Assembly (NCBI GenBank): GCA_004554085.1
Contig: SFNY01000042.1
Location: forward strand, 1-27,137
Reading direction: 5' to 3'
Origin: Clostridiales bacterium
GTDB lineage: Bacteria; Bacillota; Clostridia; Christensenellales; Aristaeellaceae
Length of the DNA: 27,137 nt
Both the position numbers and the translations under genes were made by a program. Numbering within the stretch: position 1 is the first letter of the stretch; every line of letters begins with the position of its first letter. Positions 6,301 through 13,408 of this stretch are shown here, piece by piece. The notes below the pieces were generated by a model. That model did not search any database, was not told the origin of the DNA, and worked only from the letters and a program-made list of their open reading frames with translations.

Positions 6301-7605
6301 TCAGACGGCCTGCCAGGGAAAGTGCACGGTGATCTCGGTACCCACGTTGGGTTCGCTCTCAAGATCGATGCTGCCGCCCAGCAGCTGCACGGCGTGCTTG
6401 ACGATGGACAGGCCAAGGCCGGTGCCGCCGGTGGCCTTGGACCGGCTCTTGTCCACGCGGAAGAAGCGCTCGAAGATGCGGGGCTGATCCTCGTGGCTGA
6501 TGCCGATGCCCGTGTCCCGCACAGTGAGCAGAGTCTCCGTGCCGGTCTCCCGGGCCTCCACAATCACGCTGCCGCCCTCGCGGTTGTACTTGATCGCGTT
6601 GTCGATCAGGTTGGAGAGAATCTCCTCGGCGATCTGCCGCGTGGCGAAGATGCGCGCGGCTTCGATCTCCAGCTTCAGCTCCACCTGCGCTGCCTCGGCC
6701 ATGGGACGGAAGCGCTCCGCCACCTCCTCCGCCACGCTCTTCAGCTCGATGACCTCGCAGTGGCTTCGGGCGCTGCCGCCGTCCAGGCGGGAGATCAGCA
6801 GGATGTCCTCCACCAGATGGATCATGCGCTTGCCCTCGGCGTAGATGTACTCCACCAGCTCCGGCCAGTCGCGCTCCGGGGCCACGTGCTGCTTCATGAT
6901 CTCCGCGTAGCCCACGATGGAGGTCAGCGGGGTCTTCAGCTCGTGGGCCACGTTGGCGGTGAACTCCCGGCGGTTCAGCTCCGCCATGCGCTGAATCAGC
7001 GGCTGGAGCTCAGGGTAGAGCTGGTTGCTCTCCGGGGCGGTCAGGTCCATGCTGTTGATGGGCTGCACGATCTTCCTGGTCAGGTGGTTCGCCAGCAGCA
7101 CCGCGCCCAGCGACACCAGCAGCAGCGCCGCCAGCAGCCACCAGGTGAGGCCGAAGAACATGCCCCTCTCGCTTCCGTGGCCCTCGGACAGGCGCAGGTA
7201 GCTGCCGTCGGACAGTCGGACGGCGCAGTAATAGGTCAGCCTGCCCTGGGTGGGGGAGAAGCGCATGGAGGAGCCGACGCCCTGCTGCGCGGCGAGTTGA
7301 ATCTCCGCGCGATCCAGGTGGTTCTCCATCTGTCCGGGATCGGAGCGGCTGTCCAGCAGCACGCTTCCGTCGGCGGCGATCAGCGTGATGCGCTCCTGAA
7401 AGCCGGAGTTGGCCAGCGCCTGAAGGTAGCCCAGGGGATCGGGATCGCGATCCATGGCCACGCCCAGCTGGCGCACGCTGCGCTCCAGCTCCTGACCGAT
7501 CTGCCGGGAGAGAAAGTTCATCTGCACCAGCTGCACCACGAAGGTGAACACCAGCGCCGTGGCGATGACTGCGCCCAGCATGCTGTACAGGATGCGCTTC
7601 TTCAT
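6301..7605 (-). CDS. PhoR-type sensor histidine kinase (434 aa)
   Basis: The start is ATG 7603-7605, which overlaps the regulator stop as ATGA; a longer frame upstream would run through the regulator gene. Domains in order: a membrane segment (residues about 7-28), an extracellular sensor region of about 120 residues, a second membrane segment (149-172), a short HAMP-like linker, the dimerisation helix with H-box FTANVAHELKTPLTS (His221), and the ATPase domain with N-box LSNLIDNAIKYN (about 330-341), VRDTGIGIS and GGTGLGLSIV. All key residues are present. It should phosphorylate the OmpR-type regulator encoded just upstream. The stimulus is not evident; the PhoR resemblance lies in the catalytic part and does not prove phosphate sensing. 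The stop codon abuts the 209-bp repeat array, whose hairpins may end this transcript. Confidence 0.95.
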   Translation of the reverse strand: MKKRILYSMLGAVIATALVFTFVVQLVQMNFLSRQIGQELERSVRQLGVAMDRDPDPLGYLQALANSGFQERITLIAADGSVLLDSRSDPGQMENHLDRAEIQLAAQQGVGSSMRFSPTQGRLTYYCAVRLSDGSYLRLSEGHGSERGMFFGLTWWLLAALLLVSLGAVLLANHLTRKIVQPINSMDLTAPESNQLYPELQPLIQRMAELNRREFTANVAHELKTPLTSIVGYAEIMKQHVAPERDWPELVEYIYAEGKRMIHLVEDILLISRLDGGSARSHCEVIELKSVAEEVAERFRPMAEAAQVELKLEIEAARIFATRQIAEEILSNLIDNAIKYNREGGSVIVEARETGTETLLTVRDTGIGISHEDQPRIFERFFRVDKSRSKATGGTGLGLSIVKHAVQLLGGSIDLESEPNVGTEITVHFPWQAV

Positions 7606-8285
7606 TTGGAGGCCTCCGAGGGACAGATGCGGTAGCCGCAGCCGTAGACGGTCTGGATCCGGCTGCCGCTGGAGCCCAGCTTGCTGCGCAGGGTCTGGAT
7701 GTGGGCGTCCAGGGTGTGGCTCGCGCCCATGTAGTCCCGGCTCCACACCGCGTCGATCAGCGCCTCGCGCTCAATCAGCCGCCCGGGCTTCTGCATCAGC
7801 ACCCGCAGCAGCTCGTACTCCTTCAGCGTCAGCGCGATCTCCCGCCCGGACACCTGCACGGTGTGCCGCCCGGTGTCCATGCGGATCTCGTCCAGCTCGA
7901 TGATCTCTCGCTCCTCGCCGGGGCCGCAGCGCCGCAGCACCGCCTTCACCCGGGCGATCAGCTCCATGATGCCGAAGGGCTTGGCGATGTAGTCGTCCGC
8001 GCCCAGCTCCAGGCCCTGCACCACGTCGTCCTCGCCATCCTTGGCGGTGATGAGGATCACCGGCGTGCCCATGGTGTCGCGGCGGGTCTTGAGCTCCCGC
8101 AGGATCGACAGCCCGTTCTCACCCGGCAGCATCAGATCCAGCAGGATCAGATCCGCCTTCTCCTGCTGCATCTCCGCCCAGAAGGGGGCCGAGCGCTCGA
8201 AGCCCTTGGCGGGAAAGCCCGTCATGCTCAGGGTGTACACCACCAGGTTGCGGATGCTGGCGTCGTCCTCCACGTAGTAGATCAT
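7602..8285 (-). CDS. OmpR/PhoB-family response regulator (227 aa)
   Basis: The receiver domain (residues 1-115) has the acidic pair in VEDD, the phosphoryl acceptor Asp50 in LILLDLMLPGENG, Thr80 and Lys102 (IAKPF). The C-terminal winged helix carries LTLKEYELLRVLMQKPGRL and ends HIQTLRSKLG...IQTVYGCGYRI, the standard recognition-helix and wing pattern. ATG 8283-8285 overlaps the stop of the pyridoxal-kinase gene and its own stop overlaps the kinase start, so the three are translationally coupled. Target promoters cannot be deduced from the window. Confidence 0.95.
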   Translation of the reverse strand: MIYYVEDDASIRNLVVYTLSMTGFPAKGFERSAPFWAEMQQEKADLILLDLMLPGENGLSILRELKTRRDTMGTPVILITAKDGEDDVVQGLELGADDYIAKPFGIMELIARVKAVLRRCGPGEEREIIELDEIRMDTGRHTVQVSGREIALTLKEYELLRVLMQKPGRLIEREALIDAVWSRDYMGASHTLDAHIQTLRSKLGSSGSRIQTVYGCGYRICPSEASK

Positions 8286-9121
8286 GCGTTTTCCTCCCCG
8301 ATGCGGCGGATCAGTGCGCCCAGCATGGGCTCGAAGTCCACGCCGTACCAGCGGTGGTCGCCGCAGTTCATGGAATACTCGATGCAGTCCCGGGTGAAGT
8401 CCGCGGCGATGCGGGCGGCTTCGTGCACGCTGCGGCCCAGGGTCATCAGCCCCGCAAACACCGAGGCGAACAGGTCGCCGGAGCCGGGGCAGCTCAGCGC
8501 CAGACGGTCGTGGGGGTAGACAAACTCATCCGCGCCGGCGCAGATCAGGCCGGTCCGGTCGTCGGGAAAGCGGCAGCTGGTGATCAGCACGTTCTGAAGC
8601 CATTCGCCCAGCAGGCGGTGGGCCTCGGCGCGCACATGTTCGGCGCAGGCCGAACTGTCCTCCCAGGGCAAATCCAGCAGGAAGCAGGCCTCGGTCACGT
8701 TGGGCAGGATCACATCCGCGTGCTCGCACAGCTTACGCAGGCGAGCGACGTATGTCCCGTCGAAGCCTGTGTAGAGCGCGCCGTTGTCGCCGAAGGCGGG
8801 GTCGAGGATCACGTGCGCGCCCTCTGCGCGGAAGAGATTGATGAAGCGTTCCGCAAGTTCGATCAGTCGGATCGAGCCCAGATAGCCGATGTATATGGCG
8901 TCGAACTTCATTTTCAGCGCCCTCCAGTGGGCCATGATGCGCTCCAGCTCGCCGGAGAGATCCACGAAGGTGAAGCCCTCGAAGGCGGTGTGGGTGGAGA
9001 GCAGCGCGGTGGGCAGCGCGGCGACCTCCAGGCCCATGGCGGGCAGCACGGACATGGCCACGCCCAGCGAGCAGCGACCGATGCAGGAGAGATCCTGCAA
9101 AACGGCAATTCTTGGAATCAT
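8282..9121 (-). CDS. PdxY-like pyridoxal/pyridoxamine kinase (279 aa)
   Basis: The length and motifs fit the PdxY/PdxK branch of the ribokinase superfamily, which phosphorylates pyridoxal, pyridoxine or pyridoxamine to salvage vitamin B6. Visible are the N-terminal VLQDLSCIGRCSLGVAMSVL, the substrate loop LSTHTAFEGF, DPAFGDNG (107-114), ILPNVTEA (138-145) and the anion-hole/catalytic motif CPGSGDLFASVFAG with Asp216 as base. GSGD in place of the more common GTGD is conservative. The gene lies 19 bases after the HD-domain gene and overlaps the response-regulator start, an unusual partnership for a vitamin salvage enzyme. A hydroxymethylpyrimidine kinase is less likely because the N-terminal motif is that of PdxY. 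Confidence 0.88.
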   Translation of the reverse strand: MIPRIAVLQDLSCIGRCSLGVAMSVLPAMGLEVAALPTALLSTHTAFEGFTFVDLSGELERIMAHWRALKMKFDAIYIGYLGSIRLIELAERFINLFRAEGAHVILDPAFGDNGALYTGFDGTYVARLRKLCEHADVILPNVTEACFLLDLPWEDSSACAEHVRAEAHRLLGEWLQNVLITSCRFPDDRTGLICAGADEFVYPHDRLALSCPGSGDLFASVFAGLMTLGRSVHEAARIAADFTRDCIEYSMNCGDHRWYGVDFEPMLGALIRRIGEENA

Positions 9122-9140
9122 GAGTGGACTTCCCTTCCGT

Positions 9141-9803
9141 TTACATCAGCTTCTGACCGTTGATGCGCAGCACGAACTTCAGGCCAAGTTTCTCGGCGGC
9201 CTTGCGGCAGAGGATCATGCGGCCCAGAAAGATTTCAAAGTAATCCGTCACCGAGCAGATGGTGGTGTCGATGTGCAGGCGCAGGCTGATCTCGCCCTTC
9301 TCGGGACTGACGCTCACGCTGCTCTTCTTCACGGAAAAGTTCACGCGGTCGTGGATGTCGAAGGTGGACGCGTCCTTGTTGCGCACGCGGGTGCAGCGCA
9401 CGTCGGTCTTGTCCGCCAGGATCAGCGCGGCGGCCACGGCGTTGACGGGGAAGGCCGTGCTCTCGTCATGGTTGCCGATGGCGGTGATGATGGTGGCGAT
9501 TTCGTCGGGATCCGCGCCCATGTTGTCCAGCAGGCGGAAGGCCATGATCGCGCCGGACTGGGCGTGGTCGATGCGGTTGACCACGTTGCCGATGTCGTGG
9601 AGATAGCCCGCGATGCGCACCATCTCGATGTCCCGGGGATCGGCCCCCAGGGCCTCCAGGATGGCGGCGGCGGTCTCGGACACCTTCGTGACGTGGGCGA
9701 AGCTGTGCTCGGTGAAGCCCAGGGCGATCAGCGATTCGTCCGCCTTGCGGATGTAGGACTGTATGGCGGCGTTCTGACGCACTTTTTCATAGGTGATGAA
9801 CAT
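9141..9803 (-). CDS. HD-domain metal-dependent phosphohydrolase (220 aa)
   Basis: An HD domain covers residues about 30-135: the pattern H (HSFAHV, His33/His37), HD (YLHDIGN, His69-Asp70), a later His (IGNHDES) and D (LILADKTD, Asp131). HDIGN is the motif of HD-type phosphohydrolases acting on nucleotides or nucleotide second messengers. The C-terminal third (about 145-220) is a beta-rich domain with LRLHIDTTICSVTDYFEIFLGR that I cannot assign. It is the first gene of a four-gene operon read from the promoter at 9917-9945. The substrate is unknown. Confidence 0.88.
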   Translation of the reverse strand: MFITYEKVRQNAAIQSYIRKADESLIALGFTEHSFAHVTKVSETAAAILEALGADPRDIEMVRIAGYLHDIGNVVNRIDHAQSGAIMAFRLLDNMGADPDEIATIITAIGNHDESTAFPVNAVAAALILADKTDVRCTRVRNKDASTFDIHDRVNFSVKKSSVSVSPEKGEISLRLHIDTTICSVTDYFEIFLGRMILCRKAAEKLGLKFVLRINGQKLM

Positions 9804-9916
9804 GCTTTCCTCCGGATGGATTGATCTCTTCTATATTTATCTCCAGAGAACCATTTTATCAGGCGCGCGTCAAGAACGCATGCGCACAATCTCAAAATGA
9901 GGTTATTTTTGCATTC

Positions 9917-9945
9917 AGTATAGCAGGGTCGGCTGGGAATTGCAA
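9917..9945 (-). promoter_or_regulatory. Sigma-A promoter for the HD-pdxY-RR-HK operon
   Basis: On the minus strand TTGCAA (9940-9945) and TATACT (complement of 9917-9922) are 17 bases apart. The leader to the HD gene is about 105 bases; no riboswitch was recognised in it. Confidence 0.8.
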
Positions 9946-9971
9946 GCGGATGCATCCGGAATAGACAGACA

Positions 9972-10004
9972 GCCCGTCCGGGGCATTGCGCCGTCCGAAC
10001 GGGC
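9972..10004 (-). terminator. Probable terminator of the glycerol-3-phosphate operon
   Basis: GCCCGTCCGG (9972-9981) pairs with CCGAACGGGC (9995-10004) with one wobble pair, 17 bases after the DUF1667 stop on the minus strand. Only a weak T-rich tail (TGTCTGTCTATT) follows. Confidence 0.6.
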
Positions 10005-10020
10005 CGTTGAAGATGGATTT

Positions 10021-10386
10021 TCAGTTGCGCTCCGCGCTGCGGGTGGCGACGAGATCAGCGCCGGTATTGGCGATGTTCTCGCAGAGCACGTCGCCGATGT
10101 GCACGGGGGCCTGGGCGGAGATCAGGCGAATCGCGTCCATCACGTCGAAGATGCGATCCTTGGGCACGGGCGCGGCGGTCTTTACGGATACGCGGGCGAG
10201 CTTGCCGCCCACCACCGGCACGGATGCGGTGATCACGCGCACCGGGGCGATGCACTCCTGCCGGGCGTATTCGTCGCCGCGCTTGCAGGTATTGCCCGTT
10301 ACGCTGAGGATGCTGCCGCTGTCCAGCTCCACGCGCAGATTGCAGCCCATGGGACAGCAGATGCAGGTCAGTTCCACTTGCTTCAT
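10021..10386 (-). CDS. DUF1667-family cysteine protein (121 aa)
   Basis: The N-terminus has ELTCICCPMGCNLRVEL and a further cysteine in NTCKRGDEYARQECIAPVR, the four-cysteine layout of DUF1667, a small family encoded beside GlpA-like and FAD/NAD oxidoreductase genes. The C-terminal half (PVPKDRIFDVMDAIR...VLCENIANTGADLVATR) is also typical. It is thought to be a metal- or Fe-S-binding electron-transfer partner, but this is not proven for the family. It begins two bases after the stop of the FAD/NAD oxidoreductase and is the last gene of the three-gene operon. Confidence 0.9.
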   Translation of the reverse strand: MKQVELTCICCPMGCNLRVELDSGSILSVTGNTCKRGDEYARQECIAPVRVITASVPVVGGKLARVSVKTAAPVPKDRIFDVMDAIRLISAQAPVHIGDVLCENIANTGADLVATRSAERN

Positions 10387-10388
10387 GA

Positions 10389-11642
10389 CTATGCCTCCTC
10401 CATCGCTACGCGAATTTCCGTCGCCGTCGGGGGAACCAGCTCCCGCTTCAGGGCGATTTCCTCCATCTGGCCGGGGGTCATGATGCGCCGCCGCAGGTGC
10501 GCGATGCGCTCGTTTCCGGCGTAGACGCTCAGATAGTGATTCCGCACCTCCCGGCGCACGCGGAAGCGCAGGTTCAGCGCCTCGGGCAGGGCTGCGGGAT
10601 CGATGCGCTGGGGCACGATGCCGGTCACGCCGTCGCCGGAGCGCACCGGGATCTCATGGCGCTGCGCCCTCGCGCCGCGCAGATATTCCGCCGCCGCGCG
10701 TCCGGCGCACTCGGCCTCCTCAGAGACGTGGTCCACCAGATCGTGCACGTGCAGGACGTTTCCGCAGGCGAAGACGCCGGGAACGCCCGTCTCGAAGTTT
10801 TCGTTCACCGAGGGGCCGCTGGTGGCGGGATCGATGGGCACCCCGGCCAGCTCGCTCAGCTCGTTCTCCGGCAGCAGTCCCACCGACAACAGCAGCGTGT
10901 CGCAGGGAATCTCCTTCTCTGTGCCGGGAATCGGGCGGCGGTTCTCATCCACCTGCGCCAGGGTCACGCTCTCCACGCGGCGCTTGCCATGGATGTTTAC
11001 CACCGTGTGGCTCAGCTTCAGCGGAATGCCGAAGTCGTCCAGGCACTGCACGATGTTGCGGCGCAGTCCGCTGGAGTAGGGCATCAGCTCAGCCACGGCC
11101 TTGACCTGCGCGCCCTCCAGCGTGAGCCGCCGCGCCATGATCAGGCCGATGTCGCCGGAGCCCAGGATCACCACCTCGCGGCCGGGCATGCGGCCCTCGA
11201 TGTTGATCAGGCGCTGGGCCGTGCCCGCGGAGTAAACGCCCGCCGGGCGGTAGCCGGGGATGTTCAGCGCGCCACGGGGACGCTCCCGGCAGCCCATCGC
11301 CAGGATCACCGCGTCCGCCTGAAGCTGTTCAAGCCCGCTAATGCGCCCGGTGCAGGTCAGTATTCGGTCGGAACTCAGCTCCAGCACCATCGTGCCGGTG
11401 CGATAGGGGATGTGCAGCGCAGAAGCCTCGTCGATCCAGCGCTGGGCGTACTCCGGGCCGGTCAGCTCCTCCTTGAAGCGGTGCAGGCCGAAGCCGTTGT
11501 GGATGCACTGGTTCAGAATGCCGCCCAGGCAGTCCTCGCGCTCCAGAATCAGCACGTCCTCCACGCCCGCCTTCCGGGCCGCAGTTGCCGCGGCCAGACC
11601 CGCCGGGCCGCCGCCGATGACGATCAGTTCATGCCTCTCCAT
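10389..11642 (-). CDS. FAD/NAD-dependent oxidoreductase, glycerol-3-phosphate dehydrogenase partner (417 aa)
   Basis: ATG 11640-11642 lies behind GGAAAGGAG, which overlaps the end of the preceding gene; the longer upstream frame is a shadow of that gene. A FAD-binding dinucleotide fold opens the protein (IVIGGGPAGLAAATAA, near residue 7), followed by LGGILNQCIHNGFGL, the ILAMGCRERPRGA segment, and a second dinucleotide fold for NAD(P)H (VVILGSGDIGLIMARR). FACGNVLHVHDLVDHVSEEA closes the FAD site. There is no CxxC redox disulfide as in thioredoxin reductase. The neighbours place it in the anaerobic glycerol-3-phosphate oxidising set, where it probably passes electrons between the GlpA-like enzyme and NAD or another acceptor. 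Confidence 0.9.
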   Translation of the reverse strand: MERHELIVIGGGPAGLAAATAARKAGVEDVLILEREDCLGGILNQCIHNGFGLHRFKEELTGPEYAQRWIDEASALHIPYRTGTMVLELSSDRILTCTGRISGLEQLQADAVILAMGCRERPRGALNIPGYRPAGVYSAGTAQRLINIEGRMPGREVVILGSGDIGLIMARRLTLEGAQVKAVAELMPYSSGLRRNIVQCLDDFGIPLKLSHTVVNIHGKRRVESVTLAQVDENRRPIPGTEKEIPCDTLLLSVGLLPENELSELAGVPIDPATSGPSVNENFETGVPGVFACGNVLHVHDLVDHVSEEAECAGRAAAEYLRGARAQRHEIPVRSGDGVTGIVPQRIDPAALPEALNLRFRVRREVRNHYLSVYAGNERIAHLRRRIMTPGQMEEIALKRELVPPTATEIRVAMEEA

Positions 11643-11644
11643 GT

Positions 11645-13072
11645 TCAGCGCTCCTTTCCATCCCCGACGGTCATGGCCGAGCCGGGGCCGCATTTGGTGA
11701 TCTCGAAGTTCTCGCCCAGCTCCCGGCGCAGGATATCCATCACGCGGGCCGAGCAGAAGCCCGCCTGGCAGCGGCCCATGCCCGCGCGGGTGCGGCGCTT
11801 CACGCCGTCCAGCGAACGCGCGCCCAGCGGACGGCGGATGGCGTCCAGAATCTCGCCCTCGCTCACCTGCTCGCAGCGGCAGATGATGTTGCCGTAGGCC
11901 GGGTTCTCCCGGATCAGCGCCTGACGGGACGCGAAGTCCATCTCCCGGGGACGCACCACGCGGCGGGTGGCGACGAAGTCCGGCTTGATTTCTGCATTCA
12001 GATGGGTTGCGATCTCCCTGGAAAGATATGCCCCGATGGCGGGCGCTGCGGTGAGTCCGGGGGATTCGATACCTGCGGCCTCGAAGTAACCCGGGTGGGG
12101 CTGGCCGATGCAGAAGTCGTGCATGCTGCCGTCCAGATGGGCGCGCAGCCCCGCAAAGGAGGTGATGACCTGGCGAAGCGGCAGATTCGGCACGCTCAGC
12201 GAAGCAGTGGAGGCGGCCTTCGCGAGTCCCTCGGCGGTGGTGCAGGTCGCCTCGCGGTCGTCGATATCCTCGGCGGTTGGGCCGATCATCAGGTTGCCGT
12301 GCACCGTGGGCGTCACCAGCACGCCCTTGCCCAGCCTGCTGGGGCATTGGAAGATGGTTTTGTCCACCAGAGCGCCCGCCTTGCGGTCCAGAAGCATGTA
12401 TTCGCCCCGGCGGGGAACGATGCGCAGCTTGTCCCCGCAGAGCTGGTTGTGGAGCACGTCGCTGTACAGGCCTGCGCAGTTGACGATGGCCCTCGCGTCG
12501 AAGGTGCCCCGATCGCTGTGAACGCGGTAGCCGCCGTCGATGGCCTCGATGCGCTCCACGCGGGTGTTCAGATGGAACGTCACGCCGTTTTCGCAGGCGT
12601 TCTCCGCCATCGCCTGGGTCAGCTCAAAGGGGCAGACGATGCCCGCCGTGGGCGCGTAGAGCGCTGCGGCGATGCCGTCCGCCAGCGCCGGTTCCATTTT
12701 GCGCGCCTCCTCGCCGCTGAGGATGCGCAGCCCGGGCACGTCGTTTTTTTCGCCCCTGGCCTTCAGTGCCTCCAGCTTCGGCAGATCCTCCTGCGAAAGC
12801 GCAACCACCAGCGAGCCGTTGCGCCGGAAGGGAACGTCCAGCTCCCGGGCAAGCTGCCCCATCCGCGCGCAGCCCTCCACGTTGAAGCGCGCCTTCAGCG
12901 TGCCCGGCTCCGCGTCGAAGCCCGCGTGAATGATGGCGCTGTTGGCCTTCGAGGTGCCCGCGCCCACGTCCTCCTCGCGCTCCAGCACGGCAACGTCCAG
13001 CGCATAGCGGCTCAGTTCCCGTGCAACGGCGCAGCCAACCACGCCCGCGCCCACGATCAATACGTCCAGCAT
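11645..13072 (-). CDS. GlpA-like FAD-dependent glycerol-3-phosphate dehydrogenase with BFD-type [2Fe-2S] domain (475 aa)
   Basis: The start is taken at ATG 13070-13072 (MLDVLIVGAGVVG), where the FAD-binding motif begins at once and a GGGGGTAGAAAG site lies upstream; a longer in-frame start at 13117 adds an atypical tail. The DAO-type oxidase fold fills residues about 1-365. A C-terminal BFD-like domain carries ICRCEQVSEGEI and later RAGMGRCQAGFC, giving the four cysteines of a [2Fe-2S] site. This is the layout of GlpA of anaerobic glycerol-3-phosphate dehydrogenase, which makes dihydroxyacetone phosphate. L-2-hydroxyglutarate oxidase has the same fold, but the BFD domain and the two partners downstream favour glycerol-3-phosphate. 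No glpK or glpF is in the window. Confidence 0.88.
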   Translation of the reverse strand: MLDVLIVGAGVVGCAVARELSRYALDVAVLEREEDVGAGTSKANSAIIHAGFDAEPGTLKARFNVEGCARMGQLARELDVPFRRNGSLVVALSQEDLPKLEALKARGEKNDVPGLRILSGEEARKMEPALADGIAAALYAPTAGIVCPFELTQAMAENACENGVTFHLNTRVERIEAIDGGYRVHSDRGTFDARAIVNCAGLYSDVLHNQLCGDKLRIVPRRGEYMLLDRKAGALVDKTIFQCPSRLGKGVLVTPTVHGNLMIGPTAEDIDDREATCTTAEGLAKAASTASLSVPNLPLRQVITSFAGLRAHLDGSMHDFCIGQPHPGYFEAAGIESPGLTAAPAIGAYLSREIATHLNAEIKPDFVATRRVVRPREMDFASRQALIRENPAYGNIICRCEQVSEGEILDAIRRPLGARSLDGVKRRTRAGMGRCQAGFCSARVMDILRRELGENFEITKCGPGSAMTVGDGKER

Positions 13073-13134
13073 GCTTTCTACCCCCACGATTCCGAAGCTG
13101 GGCGAAAATCCCCCCATGCTCCATTGTTAAGAAA

Positions 13135-13163
13135 ATTATACCGGATTAACCTGCTCTTTTCTA
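13135..13163 (-). promoter_or_regulatory. Candidate promoter for the glycerol-3-phosphate operon (weak -35)
   Basis: On the minus strand a perfect TATAAT (complement of 13135-13140) is preceded, 17 bases away, by TAGAAA (complement of 13158-13163), a poor -35. A weak -35 would fit control by an activator, but none is encoded nearby. The rest of the divergent gap 13073-13408 is AT-rich around 13160-13205 and shows no other clear signal. Confidence 0.5.
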
Positions 13164-13355
13164 TCCAGAAAATAGAATTATTGTTATGTTCTCATACTTA
13201 TATGGTGAAAAATACGCGGCTTGAACAGGGAAAAGGGGCGTTTGTTAAGAAGATCGATATATTCGGGAAAGAAATGACGCACGAAGCAATTTGTCGAAAA
13301 GGGAAGAAGAATGTGACATTCCTGTTCAAGACTGGCGCGGAGCTGCGGGATCATG

Positions 13356-13361
13356 TATAAT
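13356..13361 (+). promoter_or_regulatory. Candidate -10 element for the SpoIID/LytB gene
   Basis: A perfect TATAAT lies 48 bases before the TTG start. No acceptable sigma-A -35 is found at 16-18 bases, so either the promoter is weak or another sigma factor or activator is used. Confidence 0.4.
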
Positions 13362-13408
13362 AGAAACTAGACAGCTATACGCAGTACGAAAGAAGTGGGG
13401 AGAGGGCC

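Noticed and set aside
5509..6332. Repeated short frames in the 209-bp array (FLPEIQSDKNELDFL-type on the minus strand, MGIGTR-type on the plus strand)
   Set aside because: They recur only because the DNA repeats. The period is not a multiple of three, no ribosome sites are present, and hairpin pairing rather than codons is conserved.
13202..13360. Possible 52-codon gene in the divergent gap (MVKNTRLEQG start)
   Set aside because: No Shine-Dalgarno site before the ATG, no known family, and it ends inside the putative -10 of the next gene.
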